Shown here: piece after piece, positions 41,356 through 50,210 of the stretch | Layout: every line of letters begins with the position of its first letter | Numbering within the stretch: the first letter of the stretch is position 1 | Origin: CAVYVZ01 sp963772065 | GTDB lineage: Bacteria; Acidobacteriota; Vicinamibacteria; Vicinamibacterales; UBA2999 | Direction: 5' to 3' | NCBI GenBank assembly: GCA_963772065.1 | Contig: CAVYVZ010000001.1 | Span: 124,001 to 188,000, forward strand | DNA: 64,000 bases | The notes under the pieces: generated by a model | The model's database searches: none | Seen by the model: only the letters and a program-made list of their open reading frames with translations | What the model was told of the DNA's origin: nothing | Translations under genes and position numbers: made by a program

Positions 41356-42454
41356 ACCCCTCGATGACGACGTCTGGTCCGTGCACCTCGACGCGGGCGT
41401 CGACGAGCGCCGCCGCCGAAAAGCGGCGGCCCTCGAGCAGCGGCACGCCCCCGGCGCCAATCGCGTGCGGCGTCACGTAGAGATGGACGCTGTCGACGAC
41501 GCCGGCGTCCCAGGCTGCCGCGTGCATTTCCGCGCCCCCTTCGAGCAGCACGCTGTGAATGTCAAGTGGAACGAGGCTTCCGAGCATGCACGCGAGGCCC
41601 GGCTCCGCCACCGGGACAATCGTGGCGCCTGCCGATTCGAGCCTGCGGGCATGGTCGGCCTGCGCGGCGATCGCGTCCTGGGACGTCAGTATTATGACCG
41701 GTCCCGCGTGCAGCGTCGAGAATACGCGGGCATGTGCAGTCGTGCGCAGGCGGCGGTCGAACACGACGCGGGCGAGGGGGCGCTCGCGGTAGACCTCGCG
41801 GCTCGTCAACAAGGGATCGTCCACACGCAGAGTGCCCGCTCCGACGGCGATGGCGTCGACCCGCGCCCGAACCTGGTGTGCGCGGCGGTTGGCTGGCGGC
41901 GACGTGAGGAGCGTGCGAGCATCGCGGCGCGCGGCGATGTAGCCGTCGAGGCTCGTGGCGGCCTTCAGGATCACGAACGGCCGTCCGTGACGATGCACCG
42001 TGAGGAACGGCAGGTTCTGCCGCGCCGCCGCCTCGCCCTCGACGCCGGCCACCACCTCCACGCCCTGGCTGCGCAGGCACGCAAAGCCGCGGCCGCTGAC
42101 GAGCGGATTCGGATCCTCGAGCGCCGCGACGACACGCCTGATGCCGGCGGCGAGAATCCGCTCCGTGCACGGACCGGTGCGTCCTGTATGAACGCAGGGC
42201 TCGAGCGTGCAGAACAACGTCGCGCCACGCGCGCGCTCGCCGGCGGCCTCGAGCGCATACACCTCGGCATGCGGTTCCCCGGCGCGCTCATGCGCCCCCT
42301 GCCCGACGACGACGCCCTCGTCGGTGACAACGCACGCGCCGACGACTGGATTCGGCGTCGTGCGCCCGACGCCGCGCTCGGCGAGAAAGAGGGCGCGCCG
42401 CATCCAGCCGGCGTCCGCCTTCGCCACCGCGTCGGCGGGCAGGTCTCCTACCAT
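41336..42454 (-). CDS. ribD: Bifunctional riboflavin deaminase/reductase
   Basis: Predicted 372 residues. The deaminase zinc site is 'ERAGEPHAEVYALEAAGE' with 'TLFCTLEPCVHTGRTGPCTE'; the reductase half has 'PFVILKAATSLDGYIAARRD' and 'HSVLLEGGAEMHAAAWDAGV'. It carries out two consecutive steps after RibA. Overlaps ftsY by 7 nt; ribD-ribE-ribBA are consecutive, with no ribH in the window. Confidence 0.96.
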   Translation of the reverse strand: MVGDLPADAVAKADAGWMRRALFLAERGVGRTTPNPVVGACVVTDEGVVVGQGAHERAGEPHAEVYALEAAGERARGATLFCTLEPCVHTGRTGPCTERILAAGIRRVVAALEDPNPLVSGRGFACLRSQGVEVVAGVEGEAAARQNLPFLTVHRHGRPFVILKAATSLDGYIAARRDARTLLTSPPANRRAHQVRARVDAIAVGAGTLRVDDPLLTSREVYRERPLARVVFDRRLRTTAHARVFSTLHAGPVIILTSQDAIAAQADHARRLESAGATIVPVAEPGLACMLGSLVPLDIHSVLLEGGAEMHAAAWDAGVVDSVHLYVTPHAIGAGGVPLLEGRRFSAAALVDARVEVHGPDVVIEGYVHRVD

Positions 42455-43371
42455 TTCTCCTGGAAGAGGGCGTCCACGTAATCCTGCGGCGAGAAGGGAA
42501 TCAGATCGTCGATGCCTTCGCCCACACCGACGTAGCGGATCGGCAGCTTGAGATCGTTGGCGATCGCCACCGCGACGCCGCCCTTCGCGGTGCCATCGAG
42601 CTTCGTGAGCACGATGCCGTTCACGCCGGCCACGTTCATGAACTCCCGCGCCTGCGCGAGACCGTTCTGCCCCACCGTCGCGTCGAGCACGAGGAGGACA
42701 TCGTGCGGGGCGCCCTCGGTGGCGCGGGCGGCGACACGCCGGATCTTTTCGAGCTCGTTCATCAGATTGACGCGCGTGTGCAGCCGGCCCGCCGTGTCGA
42801 CGAGGATCGGATCGCGGCCTTTTGCTTTGCCGCTCTGAATGGCATCGAAGACGACGGCCGCCGGGTCGGCGCCGTCTTTCGCGCGCACGATGTCGACGCC
42901 CGCCCGCTGCGCCCAGATCTCGAGCTGCTCCACGGCGGCCGCGCGGAAGGTGTCCGCGGCGCAGATGAGCGGCGTCTTGCCGCTCGACTTCAGGAGGTTC
43001 GCGAGCTTGCCGATCGTGGTCGTCTTGCCGGTGCCGTTGACGCCAACAATGAGCGTCACATGCGTTTGATGGCCGTCCGACTCCGACCTCTCGACGTCGT
43101 CGAATATGCGGCGGATCTCCTGCTTGACGAGCTCCCGCAGGCTCTCACCGTGCCGCGCGCGATCGCGAACCGCGGCGATGATGCGCTCGCTCGCAGCCAG
43201 CCCCACGTCGGCGGAAATGAGCAGCTCCTCCAGCGCCTCAATCGTGTCCACGTCGACCGGGCGCGTCCGTTGCTCCGGGGCGTCGGCGCTCTGGACGATC
43301 TCCTCGAAGCGAGTGACGATCTGCTGCGTGGTGCGGCTGAGGCCCTCACGCAGCTTGTCGAAAAATCCCAT
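42448..43371 (-). CDS. ftsY: Signal recognition particle receptor FtsY
   Basis: Predicted 307 residues, compact FtsY without the long acidic A domain: 'MGFFDKLREGLSRTTQQIVT'. NG domain with 'LIVGVNGTGKTTTIGKLANL', 'LICAADTFRAAAVEQLEIWA', 'RDPILVDTAGRLHTRVNLMN', 'IVLTKLDGTAKGGVAVAIAN' and 'IRYVGVGEGIDDLIPFSPQD'. Receptor for Ffh at the membrane. Confidence 0.96.
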   Translation of the reverse strand: MGFFDKLREGLSRTTQQIVTRFEEIVQSADAPEQRTRPVDVDTIEALEELLISADVGLAASERIIAAVRDRARHGESLRELVKQEIRRIFDDVERSESDGHQTHVTLIVGVNGTGKTTTIGKLANLLKSSGKTPLICAADTFRAAAVEQLEIWAQRAGVDIVRAKDGADPAAVVFDAIQSGKAKGRDPILVDTAGRLHTRVNLMNELEKIRRVAARATEGAPHDVLLVLDATVGQNGLAQAREFMNVAGVNGIVLTKLDGTAKGGVAVAIANDLKLPIRYVGVGEGIDDLIPFSPQDYVDALFQEKW

Positions 43372-43378
43372 GACGTGA

Positions 43379-44389
43379 TTATCCGGCCTCCGCGCGCTGC
43401 GGTCTCAGCATGAGGTCGTAGAGCGCCGTGCGCGCATCCTTCCGGCCGGCCAGCACCTCTGCCACCTGTTCTGCGATTGGCAGCTCGACGCCATGCCGCG
43501 CGCCGAGCGCGAGCGCCGCGTCCGTCGTGCGCACCCCTTCGGCAACCATCTTCATACCCGCGAGCACGTCCTGAAGCGAGCGCCCTCGCGCCAGCTCTAC
43601 CCCGACGTGGCGGTTGCGGCTGAGCGAGCCGGTGCACGTGAGCACGAGATCCCCCAGTCCGGTGAGCCCCGCGAGCGTGTCACGCCGCGCCCCGGCGGCG
43701 CACGCGAGCCGCGTGATCTCCGCGAGGCCGCGGGTGATGAGGCCCGCGAGCGCGTTGTGCCCCAGGCCCAGCCCCTCGACCGCGCCCGCCGCGATGGCGA
43801 TGACGTTCTTCAGCGCGCCGCCGATCTCCACGCCCACCACGTCGTCGCTCGCATAGAGCCTGAAATACGGTGAACGGAAGTCGGCCTGCACGCGTTCGAC
43901 CGCGGCGGCGTCACGCGACGCGACGGAAACCGCCGTCGGCAGCTCACGGGCCAGCTCCGCGGCGAAGCTCGGACCGGAGAGGACGACGATCTCGTGCGCT
44001 GCGCCCAGCTCCTGCGCGATGATCTCGGAGACGCGAAAGAGCGTTGCCTGCTCGAGGCCCTTCGCCCCGCTGACCACGATCGCGCCCGGCGCGACGTGCG
44101 CCGCCGCCGCCCGGATCACGTCGCGCGCGCCGTGTGACGGCACGGCCGCGACGACGAGCGCCGCATCGCGCAGCACCTCCTCGAGGTCCGCGCTCGCCTG
44201 AAGCCGCTCGGGGAAGCGCACGTCCGGCAGATACACCGCGTTGGCCCGCCTCGTATTCATGTCGCGGACGAGCGCGGCATCCCGTCCCCAGAGCCGCACA
44301 TCGTGCCCGACACGCCCGAGATGAATCGCGAGGGCCGTGCCCCATCCGCCCGATCCGAGAACCGCTACACGATGAATGGAAACCTCCAA
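43379..44389 (-). CDS. gpsA: Glycerol-3-phosphate dehydrogenase [NAD(P)+]
   Basis: Predicted 336 residues. 'HRVAVLGSGGWGTALAIHLG' (nucleotide loop), 'VVSGAKGLEQATLFRVSEII', 'VVLSGPSFAAELARELPTAV', catalytic Lys in 'VGVEIGGALKNVIAIAAGAV' and 'GLGDLVLTCTGSLSRNRHVG'. Supplies sn-glycerol 3-phosphate to PlsY, encoded immediately downstream (3 nt away). Confidence 0.96.
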   Translation of the reverse strand: MEVSIHRVAVLGSGGWGTALAIHLGRVGHDVRLWGRDAALVRDMNTRRANAVYLPDVRFPERLQASADLEEVLRDAALVVAAVPSHGARDVIRAAAAHVAPGAIVVSGAKGLEQATLFRVSEIIAQELGAAHEIVVLSGPSFAAELARELPTAVSVASRDAAAVERVQADFRSPYFRLYASDDVVGVEIGGALKNVIAIAAGAVEGLGLGHNALAGLITRGLAEITRLACAAGARRDTLAGLTGLGDLVLTCTGSLSRNRHVGVELARGRSLQDVLAGMKMVAEGVRTTDAALALGARHGVELPIAEQVAEVLAGRKDARTALYDLMLRPQRAEAG

Positions 44390-44392
44390 TCG

Positions 44393-44983
44393 TCAGAAGA
44401 GCCTTTGCCCGACCCGCCGCTCCGTTCCGGAAAACAGACGTGACAGATTGCCGCGATGCTGGTGCGCGATGAGGACGGCCGTGATCGTCGCGCCCACGGC
44501 GACGACCGCAGGCCCGTCGCTCACCGCCGTCGCAATGGCCAGCGTGACGGCGGCGGCGAGCGAGCCGACCGAGATGTATCGCGTGATCCAGACCGCGAGA
44601 ATGAAGACGCCGCCGGCGATGGCCAGCGCGGCCGGCGCAAGGACCGTGAACACGCCCGCCGCCGTGGCCACGCCTTTGCCGCCGCGGAAGCCGAGCCACA
44701 CCGGGTGGATGTGACCGACAACGGACGCGAATCCAGCGGCGACAATAGCGGACGGTGGCGACGCCAGCAGCTGCGCCACCAGCACGGCAACCGAGCCCTT
44801 CATCGCGTCGAGGCACATCGCCGCCACCGCCGCCGAGACGCCGGTCGTACGGAGCACGTTCGACGCGCCCACGTTGCCGCTGCCCACGCGGCGCAGGTCG
44901 ATGCCGCGTCTGCGCGAGACCAGGAACGCGAATGGAACGGACCCGAGCACGTAGCCGAATGTGATGGCGATGATTGCTTCCAC
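44393..44983 (-). CDS. plsY: Glycerol-3-phosphate acyltransferase PlsY
   Basis: About 196 residues from GTG 44983. Polytopic membrane protein with the three PlsY motifs: 'GYVLGSVPFAFLVSRRRGID' with 'VGSGNVGASNVLRTTG', 'HIHPVWLGFRGGKGVATAAG' and the C-terminal 'LIAHQHRGNLSRLFSGTERR'. Transfers acyl from acyl-phosphate to glycerol 3-phosphate. Coupled to gpsA, so substrate supply and use are adjacent. Confidence 0.94.
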   Translation of the reverse strand: MEAIIAITFGYVLGSVPFAFLVSRRRGIDLRRVGSGNVGASNVLRTTGVSAAVAAMCLDAMKGSVAVLVAQLLASPPSAIVAAGFASVVGHIHPVWLGFRGGKGVATAAGVFTVLAPAALAIAGGVFILAVWITRYISVGSLAAAVTLAIATAVSDGPAVVAVGATITAVLIAHQHRGNLSRLFSGTERRVGQRLF

Positions 44984-45000
44984 GTTGTCGGGGGCCGGCT

Positions 45001-45574
45001 TCAGCCGGCCCGGAGCGGCATCCTCTCCAGCACCGTGTACGTCGGTCCCTTCGGCGACAGCTTGCTCTGAAACAGTGTAATCGCGTCGACTCGCGTCCGG
45101 TCGGGGCCGGCCGCAAGGCTCTCGAAGAGCGGCGCCGCCCGAAGCCCGGCCGGCTCGCGCACTCGAGCCAGCGTCAGATGGGGGCTGTACGGGCGATCTT
45201 CCTTCGGAATTCCCAGGGCCACGCAGGCGGTCGCTGATCGCCGATTCGACGCGGGCGACCGCGTCGCCGCCGTCCGCGAGCCCAATCCAGATCGCCCGCG
45301 GCGCGCCCTTCGCTGGGAAGGCGCCGAGCGGACCAAAGGCAATCGTGAACGGCGGCAGCGTCAGCGGCGCGCGCAGCCCGCTGATGACGCGCTCGGCAAG
45401 CGGACCCTCGACTTCGCCGATGAACCGCACGGTCAGGTGCAGGCGTTCCTGTGCGATCCACGTGACGCGCGCCCGCGGGGCGGTCAGCTCCACGCGCGCG
45501 CGCAGCGCCGAGATGATCGCAGCTGCTTGCGCGCGGGTGGCGTCGCCAAGCTCGATCGCCGTGAAGAGCCTCAC
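45001..45574 (-). CDS. thpR: RNA 2',3'-cyclic phosphodiesterase (one apparent frameshift)
   Basis: About 190 residues from GTG 45574 ('(M)RLFTAIELGDATRAQAAAI'). Both HxT motifs of the 2H family are present: 'RLHLTVRFIGEV' and 'SPHLTLARVREP'. An extra base in the GGG/CC run at 45216-45220 separates them: without it the chain runs 'GLGIPKEDRPYSPHLTLARV' and ends at 45001. The start overlaps the cinA stop (GTGA). Confidence 0.87.
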
Positions 45575-46830
45575 GGTTCGAGCAGCATCCGGCGCACCAT
45601 GTCGAGCGCCGCCTGCGAGGCCTGGAACTTCACCTGCTCGCGGCCGCCGATGAACCGCGCCGTCCGAACGCGGCGCGCATTCGCCATGACCACGGCGATG
45701 CACACCATGCCAACCGGTTTCTCGGCCGTCCCGCCGCCCGGCCCGGCGATGCCCGTCACGCCGACGCCGACCTCCACGCGCGCCGATCGGAAGATGCCGT
45801 CCGCCATCGCCTGAGCCACCGGCTCGCTTACCGCGCCATGCGCGCCGATGAGGTCGTGCGGGACGCCGAGCAGCTCGGTCTTGGATGCGTCGCTGTACGT
45901 GATGACAGATCGATCGACGTAGCGGGAGCTGCCGGGAACATCGGTGAGACGGGAGGTGATCAACCCGCCGGTGCACGACTCGGCCGCGGCAATCCGGAGG
46001 CCGCGCTCGACGAGCAGATCTCCCACGACGGCTTCAAGGGATCGACCGTCCACGCTGTACGCATCGAGTCCGAGTACGCGCTGCACCTGACCCACCGCAT
46101 GGTCGAGCGCCGCCACGATTTGCTCCGCCCCATCGCAGCAGCCTGACAGGTGCAGCTCGATCTGCCCGAGTGCCGCCAGAATCGTCGCCGAAATGGGCGG
46201 CACGGCCCGGTTCCATTCGATGTACAGGTGCTGGAGCGCTTCATCGGTGTGGGATTCGGTCTTCCCCGTGATGCGAATCACACGCCGCCGCAGCGTCGTC
46301 GTGCCGCTCCGCTGCCGGAGGCGGCTGTCGACGAGTCCCGAAAGCATCGGCTGCAACTCTCGCGGCGGACCGGGCAGCAGAACCACGACGCCGCGTTCGT
46401 GCTCGATCCAGAGGCCAGGCGCCGTGCCGTTCGGGTTCGCGAGCACCTCGGCGCCTTGGGGCACCATCGCCTGCCGGCGATTGATCTCCGGCATCGTCCA
46501 GCCGCGTGATTCGAACCGCTGCCGGATACGCTCGGTGATCGCAGGGTCTTCCTCCATGCGGCGGCCCAGCACGTCGGCCACGGCATCGCGCGTCACATCG
46601 TCATCGGTCGGCCCGAGTCCGCCGCAGAGCACCAACAGCTCCACCCGGCCGACCGTCTCGCGCACCGCATGCGCCAGCTCGTCGCGGCTGTCGCCGATCA
46701 CCGCCTTGAACACCACGTCGATGCCAAGGGTGTTGAGCTGTTCCGTGATGTACAGCGAATTCGTGTCGATTCGCAGCGGCGTGAGGAGCTCGCTACCAAC
46801 GGCGAGAATCGCCGCTCGACTCAGCGGCAT
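45571..46830 (-). CDS. cinA: CinA family protein (competence/damage-inducible, NMN deamidase domain)
   Basis: About 419 residues from 'MPLSRAAILAVGSELLTPLR'. N-terminal MoCF/MoaB-like domain ('VLCGGLGPTDDDVTRDAVAD', 'VVLLPGPPRELQPMLSG') and C-terminal deamidase domain ('IAAAESCTGGLITSRLTDVP', 'VGVGVTGIAGPGGGTAEKPV'). Full-length CinA combines pyrophosphatase and NMN deamidase activities for pyridine nucleotide salvage. pgpA-cinA-thpR adjacency is common in bacteria. Confidence 0.94.
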   Translation of the reverse strand: MPLSRAAILAVGSELLTPLRIDTNSLYITEQLNTLGIDVVFKAVIGDSRDELAHAVRETVGRVELLVLCGGLGPTDDDVTRDAVADVLGRRMEEDPAITERIRQRFESRGWTMPEINRRQAMVPQGAEVLANPNGTAPGLWIEHERGVVVLLPGPPRELQPMLSGLVDSRLRQRSGTTTLRRRVIRITGKTESHTDEALQHLYIEWNRAVPPISATILAALGQIELHLSGCCDGAEQIVAALDHAVGQVQRVLGLDAYSVDGRSLEAVVGDLLVERGLRIAAAESCTGGLITSRLTDVPGSSRYVDRSVITYSDASKTELLGVPHDLIGAHGAVSEPVAQAMADGIFRSARVEVGVGVTGIAGPGGGTAEKPVGMVCIAVVMANARRVRTARFIGGREQVKFQASQAALDMVRRMLLEP

Positions 46831-46852
46831 CGTGCTATTCCTCGACGAGCCT

Positions 46853-47320
46853 TCATGTGGTGAGCCAGCCGGGAGTGAGAGCGATGATTCCGTGCATCGC
46901 GAGGTTGCCGTAGATCGCCGCCATCCCATCATCCGCCATCACTCCGAGACCGCCGCGCAGCTTCTCGAAGCGCGCGGACGGAAACGGTTTGACTACGTCG
47001 AGTATGCGAAAGACGAGGAACCCGACGAACGCTCCTGCGGCGTTCACGGGCAGGAGGCACAGCGTGATGAGCATGCCGACGACTTCATCCAGGACGATGG
47101 GACCCGGGTCGATGCCGCCGAAGTGATGCTCGGCCACGGTCCCGGCCCAGACGCCGAGCGCAAACAGCGCGGCGATGGTCGTCAGCTCGACGGCCGTTGA
47201 ACCGGCGGCGCGCACGACGTAGAAGACCACCAGTCCGGCCGCCGATCCAAACGTGCCTGGCGCAACCGGAGCGTAGCCAAGGTACCCGAAGGTCGAGATG
47301 AAGATGGCGAGACGACGCAT
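46853..47320 (-). CDS. pgpA: Phosphatidylglycerophosphatase A
   Basis: Predicted 155 residues. 'STFGYLGYAPVAPGTFGSAA' is the PgpA signature (PxxPGTxGS), 'DPGPIVLDEVVGMLIT' carries the catalytic DE, and 'FRILDVVKPFPSARFEKLRG' with 'MADDGMAAIYGNL' completes it. Three to four membrane helices. Dephosphorylates phosphatidylglycerophosphate in membrane lipid synthesis. Confidence 0.94.
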   Translation of the reverse strand: MRRLAIFISTFGYLGYAPVAPGTFGSAAGLVVFYVVRAAGSTAVELTTIAALFALGVWAGTVAEHHFGGIDPGPIVLDEVVGMLITLCLLPVNAAGAFVGFLVFRILDVVKPFPSARFEKLRGGLGVMADDGMAAIYGNLAMHGIIALTPGWLTT

Positions 47321-47353
47321 GAGCGCGAGCAGGACGGACGCGCGGCCGTCGCT

Positions 47354-48283
47354 CTAGGCCGATGGTAGTCCGACCACGCGCGTTCCCGTGAGCCGATCGT
47401 GCAGGGCGCGGCGGTCGCTGCCAAAGAAGGCCGGAAGAAAGCCGAGGCCGGCGGGCAGGAGCGACAATATGCCGGCGAGCGTACGGCGGATCGCCACGCC
47501 GCTGTCCAGCGTCCCGCCATCGGCGATGACCTTGATCCCCACCGCCATCTTGCCAATCGTCTGACCACCGATGGCAGTAAACGCGCTGAAGTACCAGACC
47601 TTGAGGAGACCCAGGAATATGACCATCGGCACGATCGGAAGGAGATTCAACTCGCCCGGACCGAGCCCGGCCATGCGGACCGTGAAGTACAGGACGATCG
47701 CGTCGATGGCGAAGAGGATCGTGTGATCGATCAGGGCGGCGGCCACCCGGCGCGCCCTCACTTCTCGAACATCGTCGCCCGCGGGCACTGCGTGGCGCTG
47801 GCCGGCTGGGGTGCGCGGCGGTTCATCGTCCACTTCATGAAGAGGCTGGGTGCGAGCCTCCTCGTGAAAATCGAGCGTCGGCGCCGGGGCGCTTGCCGTC
47901 TTGGGAACCGCGCGCAGGCGCGGCGTCTCCGCCGGCCGCCGCACCGAGAGTGGCGGACGCGGCGCCGCTGGCAGCGCGATCAGCGGAATGTCGTCCGGAT
48001 CATCGGGGTTGAAGAGCGGCAGCGGATCGACTGTGGATGCCGGCGGCTCCGGAACGCCGATGAGATGCTCCTCCTTCTTCGGGCGGCTGACCTCGTCCAT
48101 CGAGCGATCCAGCCGGTCGAGCCACAACTCCTGCGCGCCGGTCTCGGCATCGTCAGTGCGGATGGCAATATCGGGGTCCGGCGTCAGAATCGGCGGCGGC
48201 GCGATTAGCGAAAAGTCGTAGCCGCAATTCTTGCAGGTGTCGCCGGTCTCGAACCCGAGATAGCCACACTTGGGACACTTCAC
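47354..48283 (-). CDS. Zinc-ribbon plus RDD-domain membrane protein
   Basis: Predicted 309 residues. N-terminal zinc ribbon 'MKCPKCGYLGFETGDTCKNC' (CxxC...CxxC), a long Pro/Asp-rich linker (about 30-170), then an RDD domain from 'RARRVAAALIDHTILFAIDA' with three hydrophobic helices and 'GQTIGKMAVGIKVIADGGTL'. RDD proteins are of mixed or unknown function, some implicated in transport. Overlaps the downstream stop of the TPR gene by 4 nt, so the two probably form a pair. Confidence 0.85.
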   Translation of the reverse strand: MKCPKCGYLGFETGDTCKNCGYDFSLIAPPPILTPDPDIAIRTDDAETGAQELWLDRLDRSMDEVSRPKKEEHLIGVPEPPASTVDPLPLFNPDDPDDIPLIALPAAPRPPLSVRRPAETPRLRAVPKTASAPAPTLDFHEEARTQPLHEVDDEPPRTPAGQRHAVPAGDDVREVRARRVAAALIDHTILFAIDAIVLYFTVRMAGLGPGELNLLPIVPMVIFLGLLKVWYFSAFTAIGGQTIGKMAVGIKVIADGGTLDSGVAIRRTLAGILSLLPAGLGFLPAFFGSDRRALHDRLTGTRVVGLPSA

Positions 48284-49086
48284 CGTGCGGCCTCCGTCAC
48301 GGCGGATTCGAGGAGCTGGCGCTGGAGCTCACCGCGAAGCCTGTCGGCCTCGGGGCGCATCGGATCGCCGAGGTCGATCCGGTCGAGCGACCGGAGCGCA
48401 TCATGGAGGCGCCCACCGGCCTGAAGCGCGCGCGCCCGAGCGAGCAGCCGCTCAGAGGAGCGCGCAACCGGCAGCGGATCGGGCGGCATCGCGGCCACTT
48501 GCCCCTGTGGGACACCGGCGTCGCCGGACCACAGCGGCAGCGTCATCCCGCTGAGCACGCCAATCGCTGCGGCACCAATCACGATCGCCAGCGCCCCGAC
48601 GGCGCGAACTCGCCATGCGTGGGGCTGTGGCATCGTCTCGGGAACAGAGGCCGACGTGCGACGCGCCGGCGGCAACGGCGCCGCTGCGTCCGACGTGGCT
48701 GCCGGCGTTGCGAGCCGGTTCAACCGCTCGAGCAGCACCAAGGCGACATCATGGGGGCCGCCCTGCTCCACCGCGCGCGTGATCAGGTCTCGCGCCGCAT
48801 CGGTCTGACCGCTGTTGAACGCTGCGATCCCCCGATGCAGCAGCTCCTCCGACTCGCGGTGCCGTTCGGCGAGTGCCCCGCGAGCCCGCTCGATGTACGC
48901 GCGCGCGCGGCTATGGCCGCGCTCCAGAAACACGACGCGCGTCCAGATGTTGATGGCCTGCTCGTATTGCCCGGCGAAATACTGATCGAGTCCCGAAAGC
49001 AGCAGCTGCTCGATGCGGGCCTCCTTGTCGGTGTCTGCCAGGCTATCGGACGGACGGGCGGCGTCTGTACGCAGCGGGCCCGACAT
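48280..49086 (-). CDS. TPR protein with one membrane helix
   Basis: Predicted 268 residues. N-terminal TPR-like units ('LLLSGLDQYFAGQYEQAINI', 'WTRVVFLERGHSRARAYIER', 'ELLHRGIAAFNSGQTDAARD'), a low-complexity Ala/Pro stretch, one membrane helix at about 160-180 ('AVGALAIVIGAAAIGVLSGM') and a C-terminal helical segment ('LLARARALQAGGRLHDALRS'). Unknown function. The start codon is directly preceded by the leader element also found before ribBA. Confidence 0.75.
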   Translation of the reverse strand: MSGPLRTDAARPSDSLADTDKEARIEQLLLSGLDQYFAGQYEQAINIWTRVVFLERGHSRARAYIERARGALAERHRESEELLHRGIAAFNSGQTDAARDLITRAVEQGGPHDVALVLLERLNRLATPAATSDAAAPLPPARRTSASVPETMPQPHAWRVRAVGALAIVIGAAAIGVLSGMTLPLWSGDAGVPQGQVAAMPPDPLPVARSSERLLARARALQAGGRLHDALRSLDRIDLGDPMRPEADRLRGELQRQLLESAVTEAAR

Positions 49087-49203
49087 CTACTGGACCGTAT
49101 CAACAGAAAGGAATCGGAGTCACGTTCAGCCTTGGACCATCGATCTCTGGGCCGTTCCACACCTCGGCCCGCTTTACGTTTCGAAGGTACGCTCCACTAG
49201 ATG
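49087..49203 (-). repeat. Leader element, copy B (upstream of the TPR gene)
   Basis: On the minus strand the copy reads in order TAGTGGAGCGTAC, CTTCGAAACGTA, an extra ~30-nt GC-rich insert relative to copy A, TGGTCCAAGGCTG, and TTCTGTTGATACGGTCCA, then AGTAG and the ATG of the TPR gene. The 18-nt block is identical to copy A (40656-40673 on plus-strand coordinates), here at 49091-49108. Placement against the start codon is the same in both. Confidence 0.65.
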
Positions 49204-49306
49204 CTCGATTATGCGGCCGAAACCGCATCCGGTCAACGAATTAGCGCGGAAAAGGGGCGGTATTGCCCCCGAAGGCGCTGTTCTGCGTGTGGTACAAACG
49301 CCCACC

Positions 49307-50203
49307 ATGGCGATCATCGAGTGCGTGCCAAACGTGAGCGAGGGGAGGCGACGAGACGTCGTGGAGGGGCTCGTCGCCGCGATCGGCCGCGTGGCCGGCG
49401 TACGGGTGCTCGACTATTCGTCCGACGCCTCGCACAACCGATCGGTGTTGACCCTCGCGGGCGATGCGGCGCCTCTCAAGTCTGCGGTTCTCACGCTCTT
49501 CGAACACGCGACGGCCGCAATCGACCTGCGGACGCACAAAGGCGAGCACCCACGCGTCGGCGCCGTCGACGTGGTGCCGTTCGTGCCGATTGAGGGTGTG
49601 ACGATGGCGGAGTGCGTGGCGCTTGCGCGCGCGACCGGGCAGGCCGTCGCAGAGCGATTCGGTGTCCCGGTCTTTCTGTACGAGGAGGCGGCGACCGATC
49701 CGTCGCGGAGGAACCTGGAGGACATCCGGCGCGGAGAGTTCGAGGGGCTGGCGGAAAAGCTGGCTCGGCCCGGGTGGACACCGGACTACGGCCCGGCGGC
49801 CCCCCACGCGTCGGCCGGGGCGTCGGTCATCGGCGCGCGGATGCCGCTCATCGCGTACAACATCAACCTTGCGACCGATCGGCTGGACGTCGCGAAGAAG
49901 ATCGCGGCGGCCATCCGCCAGAGCAGCGGCGGATTCCGGTTCGTCAAGGCAATGGGCGTCACGCTGGACGACCGCAAGATCGTGCAGGTCTCGATGAACC
50001 TGACGGACTACGAGAAAACGCCGATGTTCCGCGTGTTCGAGGTGGTCAAGCGCGAAGCCGCGCGGTACGGCGTCAACGTACTGGAGAGCGAGATCGTGGG
50101 ATTGGTGCCCTCTGCTGCGTTAGTTGCGACCGCCGAACACTATCTGCAGTTGGAAGGATTCAAGCGCGAGCAGGTGCTGGAGACGAGGCTGCGAACCGAA
50201 TGA
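49307..50203 (+). CDS. ftcD: Glutamate formimidoyltransferase
   Basis: Predicted 298 residues from 'MAIIECVPNVSEGRRRDVVE'. Signatures: 'VLDYSSDASHNRSVLTLAGD', 'RTHKGEHPRVGAVDVVPFVP' (substrate loop), 'VPVFLYEEAATDPSRRNLED' and 'IAYNINLATDRLDVAKKIAA'. It transfers the formimino group from formiminoglutamate to tetrahydrofolate in histidine degradation. Only the transferase is present; the cyclodeaminase half found in the mammalian fusion is missing, as usual for bacteria. No hut genes nearby; it is a lone plus-strand gene. Confidence 0.94.
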   Translation: MAIIECVPNVSEGRRRDVVEGLVAAIGRVAGVRVLDYSSDASHNRSVLTLAGDAAPLKSAVLTLFEHATAAIDLRTHKGEHPRVGAVDVVPFVPIEGVTMAECVALARATGQAVAERFGVPVFLYEEAATDPSRRNLEDIRRGEFEGLAEKLARPGWTPDYGPAAPHASAGASVIGARMPLIAYNINLATDRLDVAKKIAAAIRQSSGGFRFVKAMGVTLDDRKIVQVSMNLTDYEKTPMFRVFEVVKREAARYGVNVLESEIVGLVPSAALVATAEHYLQLEGFKREQVLETRLRTE

Positions 50204-50210
50204 CTCTTCT

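Noticed and set aside
40652..42454. FMN riboswitch in the riboflavin cluster
   Set aside because: I looked for the conserved AGGG-rich FMN aptamer before ribD and ribBA and saw none; the leader before ribBA is different and too short.
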